A DNA stretch of 64,000 bases from an uncultured Solirubrobacterales bacterium (GTDB lineage: Bacteria; Actinomycetota; Thermoleophilia; Solirubrobacterales; 70-9), in assembly GCA_903933815.1 (NCBI GenBank), contig CAIZLN010000088.1, forward strand, positions 1 to 64,000, in the 5' to 3' direction. The number at the start of each line of letters is the position of its first letter. Positions within the stretch are counted from its first letter, which is position 1. The translations under genes and the position numbers were made by a program. Below the pieces are notes generated by a model that ran no database searches, was not told the DNA's origin, and was given only the letters and a program-made list of their open reading frames with translations. Shown one piece after another: positions 19,485 to 28,646 of the stretch.

Positions 19485-20117
19485 ATGCAGGCGACATCGA
19501 AGACGGGCACACGCACTCCACGTGGACAGGGCGATCTGCTGAGAGAGCGCCTGATAGAGACAGCCCTGGCCCTTCTCGACGGCGGACAGGAGCCGGCAAA
19601 CATCTCGATTCGGGGTGTGGCCAAGGCGGCCGGTGTATCGCCAACCGCGTTCTACCTCCATTTCGACAGCCGTGGACAGTTCATGCGCACCCTCGTGGAG
19701 CGGGGTTTTGCCGACCTCAGACAACACATCGGACGAGCCGCCGCACGGAGTGCCGATCCGGAAGTGAGCCTGCTCGACGCGGGCATCGCCTACATGGCAT
19801 TTGCCCGCGAGCAGCCTGAGCGCTACCGGCTTATTTTCAGCATCGACTGGGATGAACACGAGATCAAGAAAGGCCCCGACGACGGCATGGAGGTTGCAGA
19901 CGCAGCCTTTGATGATCTCATCCTCCTGATCGAGAGGTACTTTGAGTCGATCGACCGACAGCCCGGGAACACCGACAACATTGCTCTCGGAATGTGGGCT
20001 GGTCTGCATGGGTATGCGACCCTCTGTCACGCAGAGCCGGGCGTGGCAACTCTCACCGACGAAAAGTTCGCGTCGCTGCTTGCCGGGGCCTGGCTCAAGA
20101 TGCCTCCGGAAGCCTAG
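19485..20117 (+). CDS. TetR family transcriptional regulator
   Basis: N-terminal HTH ISIRGVAKAAGVSPTAFYLHFDSRGQFMRTL. Confidence 0.93.
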   Translation: MQATSKTGTRTPRGQGDLLRERLIETALALLDGGQEPANISIRGVAKAAGVSPTAFYLHFDSRGQFMRTLVERGFADLRQHIGRAAARSADPEVSLLDAGIAYMAFAREQPERYRLIFSIDWDEHEIKKGPDDGMEVADAAFDDLILLIERYFESIDRQPGNTDNIALGMWAGLHGYATLCHAEPGVATLTDEKFASLLAGAWLKMPPEA

Positions 20118-20156
20118 TCGGCAGATCTCAGGAGTTTTACCTTGTGGCAGAAAAAT

Positions 20157-20183
20157 GCCCCGGCATCTCTGCCGGGGCTTTTT
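20157..20183. terminator. Rho-independent terminator, probably bidirectional
   Basis: GCCCCGGC-ATCTCT-GCCGGGGC-TTTTT preceded by AAAAAT, between convergent genes. Confidence 0.85.
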
Positions 20184-20214
20184 CAAACGAACCGGTCTGT
20201 GTCGACCGGAACTG

Positions 20215-21351
20215 CTACTTGACGGTTATCGGTGCCGTCGATGTGGTGCTTCCTCCGACCGCAGAGGTGACCTTGATCTTCAGGGTGGTCTTGCCCTTCG
20301 CCTTCTTGCCGGCTGTGAGCTTCAGGCTTGCGCTCTTGCTCGCTCCTGCCGCAATGGTGCCCAGAACGACGCACCTGGGGGCCTTCGCGAACCTGGCGGA
20401 GATAGTTCCACAGACCTTGACGGACGTGGCGCTCAGCTCACCTGTGTTCTTGACTGCGACCTTGACAATCCCAGTCCGGCCGCGCTTGATGATCACACTC
20501 TTCGGCTTGGACGGAATGGCAACCTTTGCCGGCTTGGGCGGAATCGCCACACAGTTCGGCGGATCACCGGTGAAGCCGTCGCCACAGACAGCGGGTTCCG
20601 GCTTGGGTGACGTGAATGCGGGCAGAGTGAGGATCGGGGTTTCGCTCTGGGCGAGCCAGAGACCACCGACCGGCTCAAGCAGGCCACCAATCAGGTCACA
20701 TGTGGACTGCTGCCCTTCGGTTGCGACGATTTCGGGCTTGACATCCCATGCGCCCGAGGCCGCTCCATTCTTGAGTGAACCGGAGCCGGGGTCAAAGTTG
20801 TTGCCCGGTCCAGGCCAGCCATTGGAGGTTGAGAGCCCGACTGACAGCGGTGCCAGCTGGCACCGCAACGCGCCCGTTCCGAGTCCCGGGATCGGGAGTC
20901 CGGCAACGTCGCTGACGCCGATGGTCAGAGAAATGCTCGGATTGAAGGTCATCGCTCCGGTGGCCGCATTGTGGGTGCCGGTGCCGTCTTCAGTCAAGGC
21001 AATCTGTGCCTCGAGGTCGACACCGCCGAGATCCAGTGCGAGGTCAGGGAAGGACAGGCCGCCTACCCTGGGCACGGTGAAGGCGCCCGAGGCGTTCGTG
21101 TAGGTGCCACGAAGCTCCAGCTCGCCGAGTGCTGCTTCCGGGGTGAGTACGAGTTCACTGACTCCGCCAAGAGCCGTGGTGACGTCAATCCCTACGTAGT
21201 TGAAATCCACTGATACCGGATCGCCGACCGTGGCTGCCTTTGCACTTGAAGCGCCGAAAAGCGCAGCAGCGACCAGAAAGCAGCCGACCAGCAGCGCCAG
21301 AATTCCGGTCCGGCCCTTTACGGCCTGAACATTCCCATGACTCATATTCAT
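20215..21351 (-). CDS. Secreted protein with C-terminal CARDB/Ig-like repeat domain, function unknown
   Basis: Signal peptide ending AKA-ATVGDP; C-terminal VIIKRGRTGIVKVAVKNTGELSATSVKVCG beta-domain. Confidence 0.7.
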   Translation of the reverse strand: MNMSHGNVQAVKGRTGILALLVGCFLVAAALFGASSAKAATVGDPVSVDFNYVGIDVTTALGGVSELVLTPEAALGELELRGTYTNASGAFTVPRVGGLSFPDLALDLGGVDLEAQIALTEDGTGTHNAATGAMTFNPSISLTIGVSDVAGLPIPGLGTGALRCQLAPLSVGLSTSNGWPGPGNNFDPGSGSLKNGAASGAWDVKPEIVATEGQQSTCDLIGGLLEPVGGLWLAQSETPILTLPAFTSPKPEPAVCGDGFTGDPPNCVAIPPKPAKVAIPSKPKSVIIKRGRTGIVKVAVKNTGELSATSVKVCGTISARFAKAPRCVVLGTIAAGASKSASLKLTAGKKAKGKTTLKIKVTSAVGGSTTSTAPITVK

Positions 21352-21621
21352 TGTTCTTCTCCCTTGGCAGCCGCCGAAGCGGTCAACCGATTCGTTTTCT
21401 CCCTGGTGAAACCTGGGTCCCCACCAAACAACATCCCTGAAAAACAGTCACCGGACCTTCAGTGAGGAAGGTCACAGTCACATGAAGAGAAATATAGCGG
21501 ACGGAAACCGCTTCCGCAAACACCGGGTTCTCGATCATGCGGCGGCCGGGGCGGATGGTCGACCGAAGTGGCTGTCAGTCCAGGTGAGGCGAACCGAGCG
21601 GACCCCCGCCGTCACAGGGAG

Positions 21622-21694
21622 TGGGCCGTGAAGGATTCGAACCTTCGACCTTGAGATTAAGAGTCTCCTGCTCTACCAACTGAGCTAACGGCCC
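21622..21694 (-). tRNA. tRNA-Lys (CTT)
   Basis: Reverse complement GGGCCGTTAGCTCAGTTGGTAGAGCAGGAGACTCTTAATCTC...GGTTCGAATCC...ACGGCCCA. Confidence 0.95.
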
Positions 21695-21760
21695 GTGATG
21701 CGCCCCGCCAACAGGCGGAACCGGACGGCAAGTATAGATCGGCCCGGCCCGGCACGCCCC

Positions 21761-22609
21761 TCAGGGCTGCGCCGGCGCGGCACCCTGAGCGTCGGTCGTA
21801 CCAAGGTTTCCGAGCGGGCTCTTCAGCGACTCGCCGCCATCCTTGCGGGCCTCGCGTTTGGCCTGCTTGATGAGTCCTCCGATCCGCTCCCCTTCCTTGC
21901 GCACGGCGTTGAGCTGACTCGTTATCTGCTCGCGTTCAGCATCATCACGAGTCGACTCGAGTGCCTTGCGGCGGTTCTTCTCTGCGGCCTCAGTCTCCTG
22001 GGCGTAGTACTGGTAGGTAGCCAGGGTGACCAGGGCGCCGGTCGGGGGCGGTCCCTCTTCCTTCCGGAAGGCCTCCGTGGAGGCGTCGACCACGAACTGC
22101 TGGGCTTTTGCGGCATCCCTGATGTTCGCTTCAAACTGTGCCACCGAGGAGCCCTGTGCGAGGCTGAAGAGCGTTCCCGCCACCAGCACGGCGACGGTCG
22201 GGTCGGGATCCTTGCCGGTCTGTCTGAGGTAGCTCTCCCAGGCCTGGGCGGCAAGGTCGTACTGAATGGTCGCCTCGTCCCCTACCTGAGTCCGTCCCTG
22301 ATCGTCAATCTGGACAAGCGAGTTCCCGGCCGAGATCCTGGCGCGGATGAGTTCGGCCTGGACATTCCTGTTCTTCGGCTCGGCGGCAACCCGCTCTTCC
22401 AGCCGCTCGGCCCGCTCGATGGCAAGATCAGCGCCGTCCTGAGACACAACACCCGAGCCTCCACCAAACGGATTCACGCCACCGGGGAGTCCGATGACCA
22501 GGAGGCTGGCGGCCATGATTATTGCGAGAATCACGTAGATGACCTGAATCACACGCTTGCGCTTGCCGCGAAGGTCGAAAAGCATCTGATGTTCAGGTTC
22601 GTTTGACAC
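21761..22609 (-). CDS. Single-pass membrane protein with TPR-like helical region, function unknown
   Basis: One N-terminal TM helix then helical repeats; stop 4 bp from tatC start. Confidence 0.6.
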   Translation of the reverse strand: MSNEPEHQMLFDLRGKRKRVIQVIYVILAIIMAASLLVIGLPGGVNPFGGGSGVVSQDGADLAIERAERLEERVAAEPKNRNVQAELIRARISAGNSLVQIDDQGRTQVGDEATIQYDLAAQAWESYLRQTGKDPDPTVAVLVAGTLFSLAQGSSVAQFEANIRDAAKAQQFVVDASTEAFRKEEGPPPTGALVTLATYQYYAQETEAAEKNRRKALESTRDDAEREQITSQLNAVRKEGERIGGLIKQAKREARKDGGESLKSPLGNLGTTDAQGAAPAQP

Positions 22610-22612
22610 TGC

Positions 22613-23380
22613 TCAGTTCTCCTGGGTGATTGGTTCGATCGAATCTCCGGCGCCTGTGGCGCCAAAGCCCCGAGCGAGCAAGATACTCAACTCGTAGAGG
22701 AGGAGGAGCGGCACCATCTCAATCAGCATCGTGATCGGGTCAACTCCTGGGAGTGCGGCGGCGATCACAGCGATGATCAGATAGGCGTACCGACGGTACT
22801 TGCGAAGCTGCGGCACGGTCACGATCCGGAGCCTGACCAGCGCGAGGATTATCACCGGCACCTGAAAAACGACCCCGCCGGCTATCAGCGTGGTTGAAAA
22901 GAACGAGTAGTAGTCCCGCGCACGCAATTCGGTGCTGAACTGCTCGCTGTTGAAGCTGAGCAGGAAGTCAACTGCTGCCGGCATGATCACGAAATAGGCA
23001 AAGACGACACCGATGATGAACAGCGTCGGGATCGCCAATACCAGAGGCAGCACAACGCGGCGCTCCCGCGGTGAGAATGCGGGCAGGACGTAGGCAAAGA
23101 TCTGATAACTGATGAATGGCGCGGCCAGGATGATCGCCGCGTACATGCAGACGGTGATCGTGGTCATGAAGGCCTCGGTCGGGGCAAGGACTATCAGTGC
23201 CTGGTCAGCTTCGGGAAGCGGGGCCGCTGCGATGTCGAGGATCAGACTGCTCTGCCAGAAGCAGACCACGAATGAAGCGGTCAGGGCGACCAGCGAATAG
23301 ATGATCCGGGAGCGGAGCTCGTCGAGGTGGTCAACGAAGCTGATCTGCTCGTCATGACGGACCGGCTTCAGCCTGGCCAA
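22613..23380 (-). CDS. tatC: Sec-independent protein translocase TatC
   Basis: SFVDHLDELRSRIIYSLVAL, multi-TM, FPLVLAIPTLF-like central region. Confidence 0.95.
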   Translation of the reverse strand: MARLKPVRHDEQISFVDHLDELRSRIIYSLVALTASFVVCFWQSSLILDIAAAPLPEADQALIVLAPTEAFMTTITVCMYAAIILAAPFISYQIFAYVLPAFSPRERRVVLPLVLAIPTLFIIGVVFAYFVIMPAAVDFLLSFNSEQFSTELRARDYYSFFSTTLIAGGVVFQVPVIILALVRLRIVTVPQLRKYRRYAYLIIAVIAAALPGVDPITMLIEMVPLLLLYELSILLARGFGATGAGDSIEPITQEN

Positions 23381-23389
23381 TGCTCAGCC

Positions 23390-23707
23390 TCAGTCTTGCC
23401 GGTCGGCAACAACCTCACCGTCGACCGGCTCAGCCTCGGGCCCGGTGGTCGACGGCTTGATTTCGGTCACCTCTGGGTCTGGATCAACGACGCCGTTTGA
23501 CTCTGCGTCGGTCAGCTCGACCGGCTCGTCTTCCGGGTGATGGCTATCCCCGGAGACCGAGTCTCCGATGCTGCTCACACCCTGCTTGAACTCGCTGATA
23601 CCGCGCCCCAGCGACTTGCCGAGTTCCGGCAGGCGCTTCGGGCCGAACACGATCAGCGCAATCACGAGCACGATCGCTATTTCCATTATTCCCACGTTCG
23701 GGATCAT
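23390..23707 (-). CDS. tatA: Twin-arginine translocase TatA/TatE family subunit
   Basis: MEIAIVLVIALIVFGPKRLPELGKSLGRGI. Confidence 0.92.
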   Translation of the reverse strand: MIPNVGIMEIAIVLVIALIVFGPKRLPELGKSLGRGISEFKQGVSSIGDSVSGDSHHPEDEPVELTDAESNGVVDPDPEVTEIKPSTTGPEAEPVDGEVVADRQD

Positions 23708-23777
23708 TGGTTGATCGTAGCGCTAAGAGGTCAGCGACCCTGCCTGCATGGCGCGGGGAAGGGGGTCTTCCGAGGCC

Positions 23778-24344
23778 TTACGAACGGAAATTGAGGTAGT
23801 AGCGCGAGGCGGTGGGCTCAGCCTGGCCCTGGTACTTCGACCGATTCTCACCATCACCGTAGGGGTGGTCAACAGCGTGATCCATCTGCATGAAGGAAAG
23901 CTGGCCTATGGGCATCCCGTGATAGATCGTTATCGGCAGATTGGCCACATTTGAGAGCTCGAGGGTGAGGTTTCCGTGAAAGCCCGCGTCAACAAAACCG
24001 GCCGTGGAGTGAATGAGCAGACCAAGCCGGCCGAGGGAGCTCTTGCCTTCGAGGCGGGCGACCAGGTCGTCGGGCACGGTCACCCTCTCCAGGGTCTGGC
24101 CGAGCACGAACTCGCCGGGGTGGAGGATGAAGGGCTCGTCCTCCTCGGTGGTGACCAGTTCGGTCAACTCCTCCATCGGCGCCTTGACATCAATGTACGG
24201 GTACCGCGAGTTATTGAAGACGCGGTATTTGGAGTCCACCCTGAGATCGACGCTGGAAGGCTGGATCAGATCCTCCTTGAAGGGGTCGATCACAATGCGG
24301 CCGGACTTGATCTGTTCCCGGATACTCCGGTCGCTGAGAACCAT
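23778..24344 (-). CDS. dcd: dCTP deaminase
   Basis: [65 protein letters not shown]. Confidence 0.95.
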   Translation of the reverse strand: MVLSDRSIREQIKSGRIVIDPFKEDLIQPSSVDLRVDSKYRVFNNSRYPYIDVKAPMEELTELVTTEEDEPFILHPGEFVLGQTLERVTVPDDLVARLEGKSSLGRLGLLIHSTAGFVDAGFHGNLTLELSNVANLPITIYHGMPIGQLSFMQMDHAVDHPYGDGENRSKYQGQAEPTASRYYLNFRS

Positions 24345-24394
24345 CATTCGGAGTATTCCAGAAGCCGGGGCGGCTGAAGCGTCCGGGCCGCAGC

Positions 24395-25345
24395 TCAGCT
24401 GTAGCGAAGCACGACGCCGTCGGCAATCAGCTCCAGGAGCCTCAACTGCTCCTCTTCAAGTCCGGCAGCGGATATACCCGACTTCGCTTCGTCGATCAGA
24501 ATCATCGCCCTCTGGCGAACCGCCTCCAGTGCGCCGGTAGCCTCGATGCGGTCACAGAGCTCCGCGGCCGACTCCTCTTCGAGTCCCCGCAGGTCTGTTT
24601 CTGCCAGCTCCGGCTCGGCGGCAATCGCTGCAATGAGAGGCAGCGTCACCGTTCCGTCGAGAAGGTCCGTTCCGCGAGCCTTGCCGGTTCGCTCCACCGG
24701 TCCGGATACGTCCAGTACGTCGTCCAGCATCTGAAACGCGAGTCCGATCCGATGACCGAAGCTCTGCATCGCCCCGGACTGCTCCTGACTCACCGTGGAG
24801 CGTCCGAGCAGGCAGGCTGCGGCAAAAAGCCTGCCGGTCTTGAGCCGGCAACGTTCGAGGTAGTCCTGCTCGGGAAGCGACACGTCGAAAGCGCCGCGGC
24901 GCTGCATGAGCTCGCCCCGAGCCAGGTCGACTGCAGTCTCGCTCAGCTCGGAAATGGCGACACCATCTCCTTCTTCCGCCAGCAGCGCGAAAGCCGTGGC
25001 GAACAACCTGTCGCCGAGGACGGTCGCCCGTTCACGACCGGACTGTGCGAAAACCGTGGGCCTGCCCCGGCGAAGCGGAGCCCGATCGAGCACATCGTCG
25101 TGAACCAGACTGGCCATGTGGATCATCTCGACGGCCACCGCCCTCTGTATTGCGGCTTCCGCTCCGTCGGGGCCGGCACAGAGAAGAACCAGCATCGGTC
25201 GCATCCGCTTGCCACCGGCCTTCAACGTGGCGACCGCATCCGGGGTAAGGGGACCGTCACTTTCTACCGCCTGAAGGAGGCACCTTTCGACACTGTTGAG
25301 GCCGGCGGGGAGCCAGCTGCCGGCACTCTCGAATACCGCCGTGAC
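24395..25345 (-). CDS. Polyprenyl diphosphate synthase
   Basis: [23 protein letters not shown] (DDxxD), FQMLDDVLD second motif; GTG start at 25345 proposed. Confidence 0.92.
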   Translation of the reverse strand, partial: VTAVFESAGSWLPAGLNSVERCLLQAVESDGPLTPDAVATLKAGGKRMRPMLVLLCAGPDGAEAAIQRAVAVEMIHMASLVHDDVLDRAPLRRGRPTVFAQSGRERATVLGDRLFATAFALLAEEGDGVAISELSETAVDLARGELMQRRGAFDVSLPEQDYLERCRLKTGRLFAAACLLGRSTVSQEQSGAMQSFGHRIGLAFQMLDDVLDVSGPVERTGKARGTDLLDGTVTLPLIAAIAAEPELAETDLRGLEEESAAELCDRIEATGALEAVRQRAMILIDEAKSGISAAGLEEEQLRLLELIADGVVLRYS

Positions 25346-25371
25346 CGGCTCCGGGGCTGAACGCCCGGAGG

Positions 25372-26133
25372 TCACTTGACTGCAGAGTGAAGCGCGATGA
25401 TTCCGCCTGCCATCAGGGTCCACCTGACATGCTTCAGCCCGGCCGCATCCATCCGTGAGCCAAGGACGGGGGCATCCGGAAAGCTGCGGACCGACTCGGG
25501 AAGGTATTCATAGGCCGAAGGGTCGCCGGCGACCTTGCCCAGCAAGGGAACCACGCGGTCGAACCAAAGCCCGAAGAAACCCTTCAGGGGCTGCCGCTGC
25601 GGCTGGGTGATCTCGAGGATGACAAGGCTCCCACCCGGAACGAGAACTCTTGTCATCTCCTCCAGGCCACGATCGAGATCAGCCAGGTTACGGGCGCCGA
25701 AGGCAATCGTGACCGCATCGAACGATTCATCCTCAAAGGGGAGGTCCAGAGCGTCGGCCCACTGGAAGTCGACCTCGGCAGCTCCTGCGGGGATCGGCTT
25801 CACGGCGGCCAGATCAAGCATCGGCCGGGAGAAGTCAGCGCCGACAACCTTTCCTTCCGGACCGACCCGCTCGGCCAGAACCAGGGCGACGTCACCGGTG
25901 CCACAGCAGAGGTCAAGTGCGGACTGTCCCGGTTGAAGACGTGAGCGCTCCGCGGCGCGCGCCCTCCAGGTTCGATCAAGGCCAGCAGTCATCACCCGGT
26001 TCATCCGGTCATAGACCCCGCTGATCCGATCGAACATCGAGTTGACCTGACCGGCAAACTGCTCGTCTCCCCGGCGCGGAGGAGCCTCGTTCAAGGGGAG
26101 ATCCCTAATCGAGCGAGGCGAGATAGTCGGCAA
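25372..26133 (-). CDS. menG: Demethylmenaquinone methyltransferase (UbiE/MenG)
   Basis: FDRISGVYDRMNRVMTAGLDRTWR; LDLCCGTGDVAL; DAVTIAFGARNL. Confidence 0.94.
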   Translation of the reverse strand: MPTISPRSIRDLPLNEAPPRRGDEQFAGQVNSMFDRISGVYDRMNRVMTAGLDRTWRARAAERSRLQPGQSALDLCCGTGDVALVLAERVGPEGKVVGADFSRPMLDLAAVKPIPAGAAEVDFQWADALDLPFEDESFDAVTIAFGARNLADLDRGLEEMTRVLVPGGSLVILEITQPQRQPLKGFFGLWFDRVVPLLGKVAGDPSAYEYLPESVRSFPDAPVLGSRMDAAGLKHVRWTLMAGGIIALHSAVK

Positions 26134-26809
26134 CCTGGTTCAGCTTCTTCTCGCCGAGACCCTCGTAGGCGGGCATGATTCCCGGGCCGACTGCCACCGA
26201 ACGCTTGATTGCCAGACGGGGCACCATCGAACCGATCTCGGTCAGGTCCGGACCCAGACCACCGTGTGAGCCGTTTTCTCCTATCGCGTGGCAGGCAAGG
26301 CAGCCTGACTGGGCAACTATCTGTTTCCCCTGCTCGTACTGGGGCTTGGTTTCCAGTTCGATCTCGGATGGAGAGCCTGCGGCCGCTCCGAGGTAAGTGA
26401 GGTAAGCCATGGCGATGATCACCATCACGCCGGTGATACTGGCAATCGGTCGCTTCCACGGAATCCGCTCGGGACCTCGGTCATAGAACGGCAACAGAAG
26501 GAGGAGGACCATGCAGATCGTGGGAATACCGACGGTGGCGACGGGAACCAGTTCCGGCGACTTGATCACCTTCAGCAGTTCGAAAAGGAAGAAGAAGTAC
26601 CACTCTGGGCGCGGAACGTAGGTAGTCGTTGTCGGGTCAGCCTTGGGGCCCTGCTCGGCACCCATCACCAGCGACATGATCACCAGAACCGCGGCGACCA
26701 GGATGAACATCACCGAGTCCTTCATGATCGCGTAAGGGAAGAACGCCTTGCCCTTTTTCTTCAGCTGCTCGTACTCGCGGAGGTACTCCTCTTTTTCGCG
26801 ACCGTTCAT
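26105..26809 (-). CDS. Cytochrome b C-terminal (subunit IV-like) domain fused to monoheme cytochrome c
   Basis: YVPRPEWYFFFLFELLKV (PEWY), three TM helices, then CLACHAIGENG heme c motif. Confidence 0.93.
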   Translation of the reverse strand: MNGREKEEYLREYEQLKKKGKAFFPYAIMKDSVMFILVAAVLVIMSLVMGAEQGPKADPTTTTYVPRPEWYFFFLFELLKVIKSPELVPVATVGIPTICMVLLLLLPFYDRGPERIPWKRPIASITGVMVIIAMAYLTYLGAAAGSPSEIELETKPQYEQGKQIVAQSGCLACHAIGENGSHGGLGPDLTEIGSMVPRLAIKRSVAVGPGIMPAYEGLGEKKLNQVADYLASLD

Positions 26810-27918
26810 GCGTTCACCTCACCGTCGGAATCGCTCGGCGCGGGGCTGTCGCCGGCGGCCTCCTGATCGGATGGGGCGCCTGATTCACCGGACTCGATCG
26901 CCGGTTCTTCAGCCGCTGCCTCGGCGACGGGCTCATCTGCGGATCCATCTGCTGGGTCCGCTGGAGCAACTCCGTTGGTCACGGCTCCGTTGGTCACGGC
27001 TCCGTTGGTCACGGCTCCATTCGTTATCGCGCCATTGGCGGCCAGCTCCTCCGGTGCAGGGACCCCTGCCGGAACAAACTCGGTCGGCCGGGCACCCTTC
27101 GGCCGGGCGGCCTTGACCCACGGCGGGGCGGTCGTGCCGAGTTTGACCACCAGGAAGAGATGGGCTCCGATCAACGCACCGATCAGTCCCGGTACAAGCA
27201 GCATGTGGAGCGCATAAAATCTCGACAGCGTGGTCGCGCTGAAGTCCGGCCCCGCTCGCAGGAAGTCCGCGAGATACGGCCCTACCACTGGCCCGGAGGC
27301 CGTGATGTTGTTGGCGACGATCGTCGCCCAGAAGGAGCGCTGGTCGAAAGGCAGCAGGTATCCGGTCAGGCCCATCACCATGGTCAGCACAATCAGCACC
27401 ACGCCGATCACCCAGTTCAGCTCGCGCGGGTACTTGTAGGCGCCGAAGAAAAAGGTGCGGGCCATGTGCAGGAAGATCAGGATGATCATCAGGCTGGCTC
27501 CCCACTTGTGCATCCCCCGGACGAACTCGCCCATGAAGACATCGTTGGTGAGGTGGGTGATCGAAGCGTAGGCCTGAGTCGCCGAAGGCGTGTAGTACAT
27601 CGACAGGAACACGCCGGTGATTGCCTGCATGGCGAAGATAAACATCGTCGCCGAGCCGAGGGTGTAGAACCAGTTGGTTCCCTTCGGCACCTTGCGGGTC
27701 AGAAGTGCCGTGTAGATGCCCGTGCCGTTGACCCGCTGGTCGACCCAGCCGGCGGCGGTCGCGCCACCCTCCGCGGCGTGGTGGATGGTTGCGGTCTTGA
27801 CGGCTTCCCGGCGCTCGGCCTTGGTCGGCCCCTCGGGCGTTGCACCGTTGCCATTGCCATTGCCATTGCCGGCAGAGCTGGTGTCCTTGGACTTTCGGGT
27901 TGGCAGAGGAAGTTTCAT
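26806..27918 (-). CDS. Cytochrome b N-terminal (b6-like) subunit with disordered C-terminal tail
   Basis: FMGEFVRGMHKWGASLMIILIFLHMARTFFFGAYKYPRELNWVIGV; RFYALHMLLVPGLIGALIGAHLF. Confidence 0.93.
   Translation of the reverse strand: MKLPLPTRKSKDTSSAGNGNGNGNGATPEGPTKAERREAVKTATIHHAAEGGATAAGWVDQRVNGTGIYTALLTRKVPKGTNWFYTLGSATMFIFAMQAITGVFLSMYYTPSATQAYASITHLTNDVFMGEFVRGMHKWGASLMIILIFLHMARTFFFGAYKYPRELNWVIGVVLIVLTMVMGLTGYLLPFDQRSFWATIVANNITASGPVVGPYLADFLRAGPDFSATTLSRFYALHMLLVPGLIGALIGAHLFLVVKLGTTAPPWVKAARPKGARPTEFVPAGVPAPEELAANGAITNGAVTNGAVTNGAVTNGVAPADPADGSADEPVAEAAAEEPAIESGESGAPSDQEAAGDSPAPSDSDGEVNA
26969..27025. repeat. 15-bp in-frame tandem repeat in the cytochrome b tail
   Basis: ACGGCTCCGTTGGTC units at 26981 and 26996 plus partial/degenerate copies; encodes NGAVTNGAVTNGAVTNGV. 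Confidence 0.9.
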
Positions 27919-27938
27919 CGATCAGTCACACTCATTCG

Positions 27939-28622
27939 TCACGGTGCGGGCGGCGTGCTGGGTCGTGGCGGGTACAGGAACTCCCAGATTCCGCCGGTGA
28001 ACTCCCCGGGGTCTCTGACCCGGACAGCTTTGAGCTGGTTGGTCACGCTGAAGCGCGGGCCGATCTCGACCTTGCCGTCCTCAACCCTCGTCTGGAACCG
28101 ATCGAGCGGGCGCGGTGGCGGGCCACCGATGCGCTTGCCGACGAAATCGTAGACCCCGCCATGGCAGGGGCAGATGAAGTTGCCTGCCGCCTGGACGTAG
28201 CGCACCGGACAACCGAGATGGGCGCACCGGGTCGAGATTGCGACGAACTCGTCGTCGCTCTCGCCTTCGTACTCGCTCGATCCCTTGCGTACGTAAGCCG
28301 TTGTCTTTCCGACCTCGCCGATCCCCAGAGTTTCCGTGAAGACGACTGCCCTGTAGTTGTCCGAGGTGAAGTCATCGATTACTCCGACCGCCTCCCACCT
28401 CTCCTCGAACGGGGTGAAGACGGGGGCCAGGGCGAAAGCAATCGTCGGCAGCACGACGGCAGCACCGGCAACACCGGCCAGAACCTGGCTGCTTACGATG
28501 AAAGCGTTTCGCCGCGTGACCGACTCGCCCTCAAAGTAGCCGCGAGACGGCGCCTCGGGAAGCGGCACGCGCGGGCCGTTCGCCTCTTCGGGCTCAGGGT
28601 TGTTGTTCTGCTCGTCGGACAA
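27939..28622 (-). CDS. Rieske [2Fe-2S] subunit of the bc complex
   Basis: CAHLGCPVRYVQAAGNFICPCHGGVYD; Tat-like TRRNAFIVSSQVLAGVAG. Confidence 0.95.
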   Translation of the reverse strand: MSDEQNNNPEPEEANGPRVPLPEAPSRGYFEGESVTRRNAFIVSSQVLAGVAGAAVVLPTIAFALAPVFTPFEERWEAVGVIDDFTSDNYRAVVFTETLGIGEVGKTTAYVRKGSSEYEGESDDEFVAISTRCAHLGCPVRYVQAAGNFICPCHGGVYDFVGKRIGGPPPRPLDRFQTRVEDGKVEIGPRFSVTNQLKAVRVRDPGEFTGGIWEFLYPPRPSTPPAP

Positions 28623-28646
28623 AAGGGATGAGGGTCTAAAGGGCTT

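Noticed and set aside
19516-19525. TCCACGTGGA palindrome in the TetR gene as a second parS
   Set aside because: Shares only the CACGTG core; the flanking bases do not fit the GTTYCACGTGRAAC consensus
26748-27116. Plus-strand ORF with RWSRLRWSRLRWSRL repeat
   Set aside because: It is the antisense reading of the cytochrome b tail repeat (NGAVT units), not an independent repeat protein
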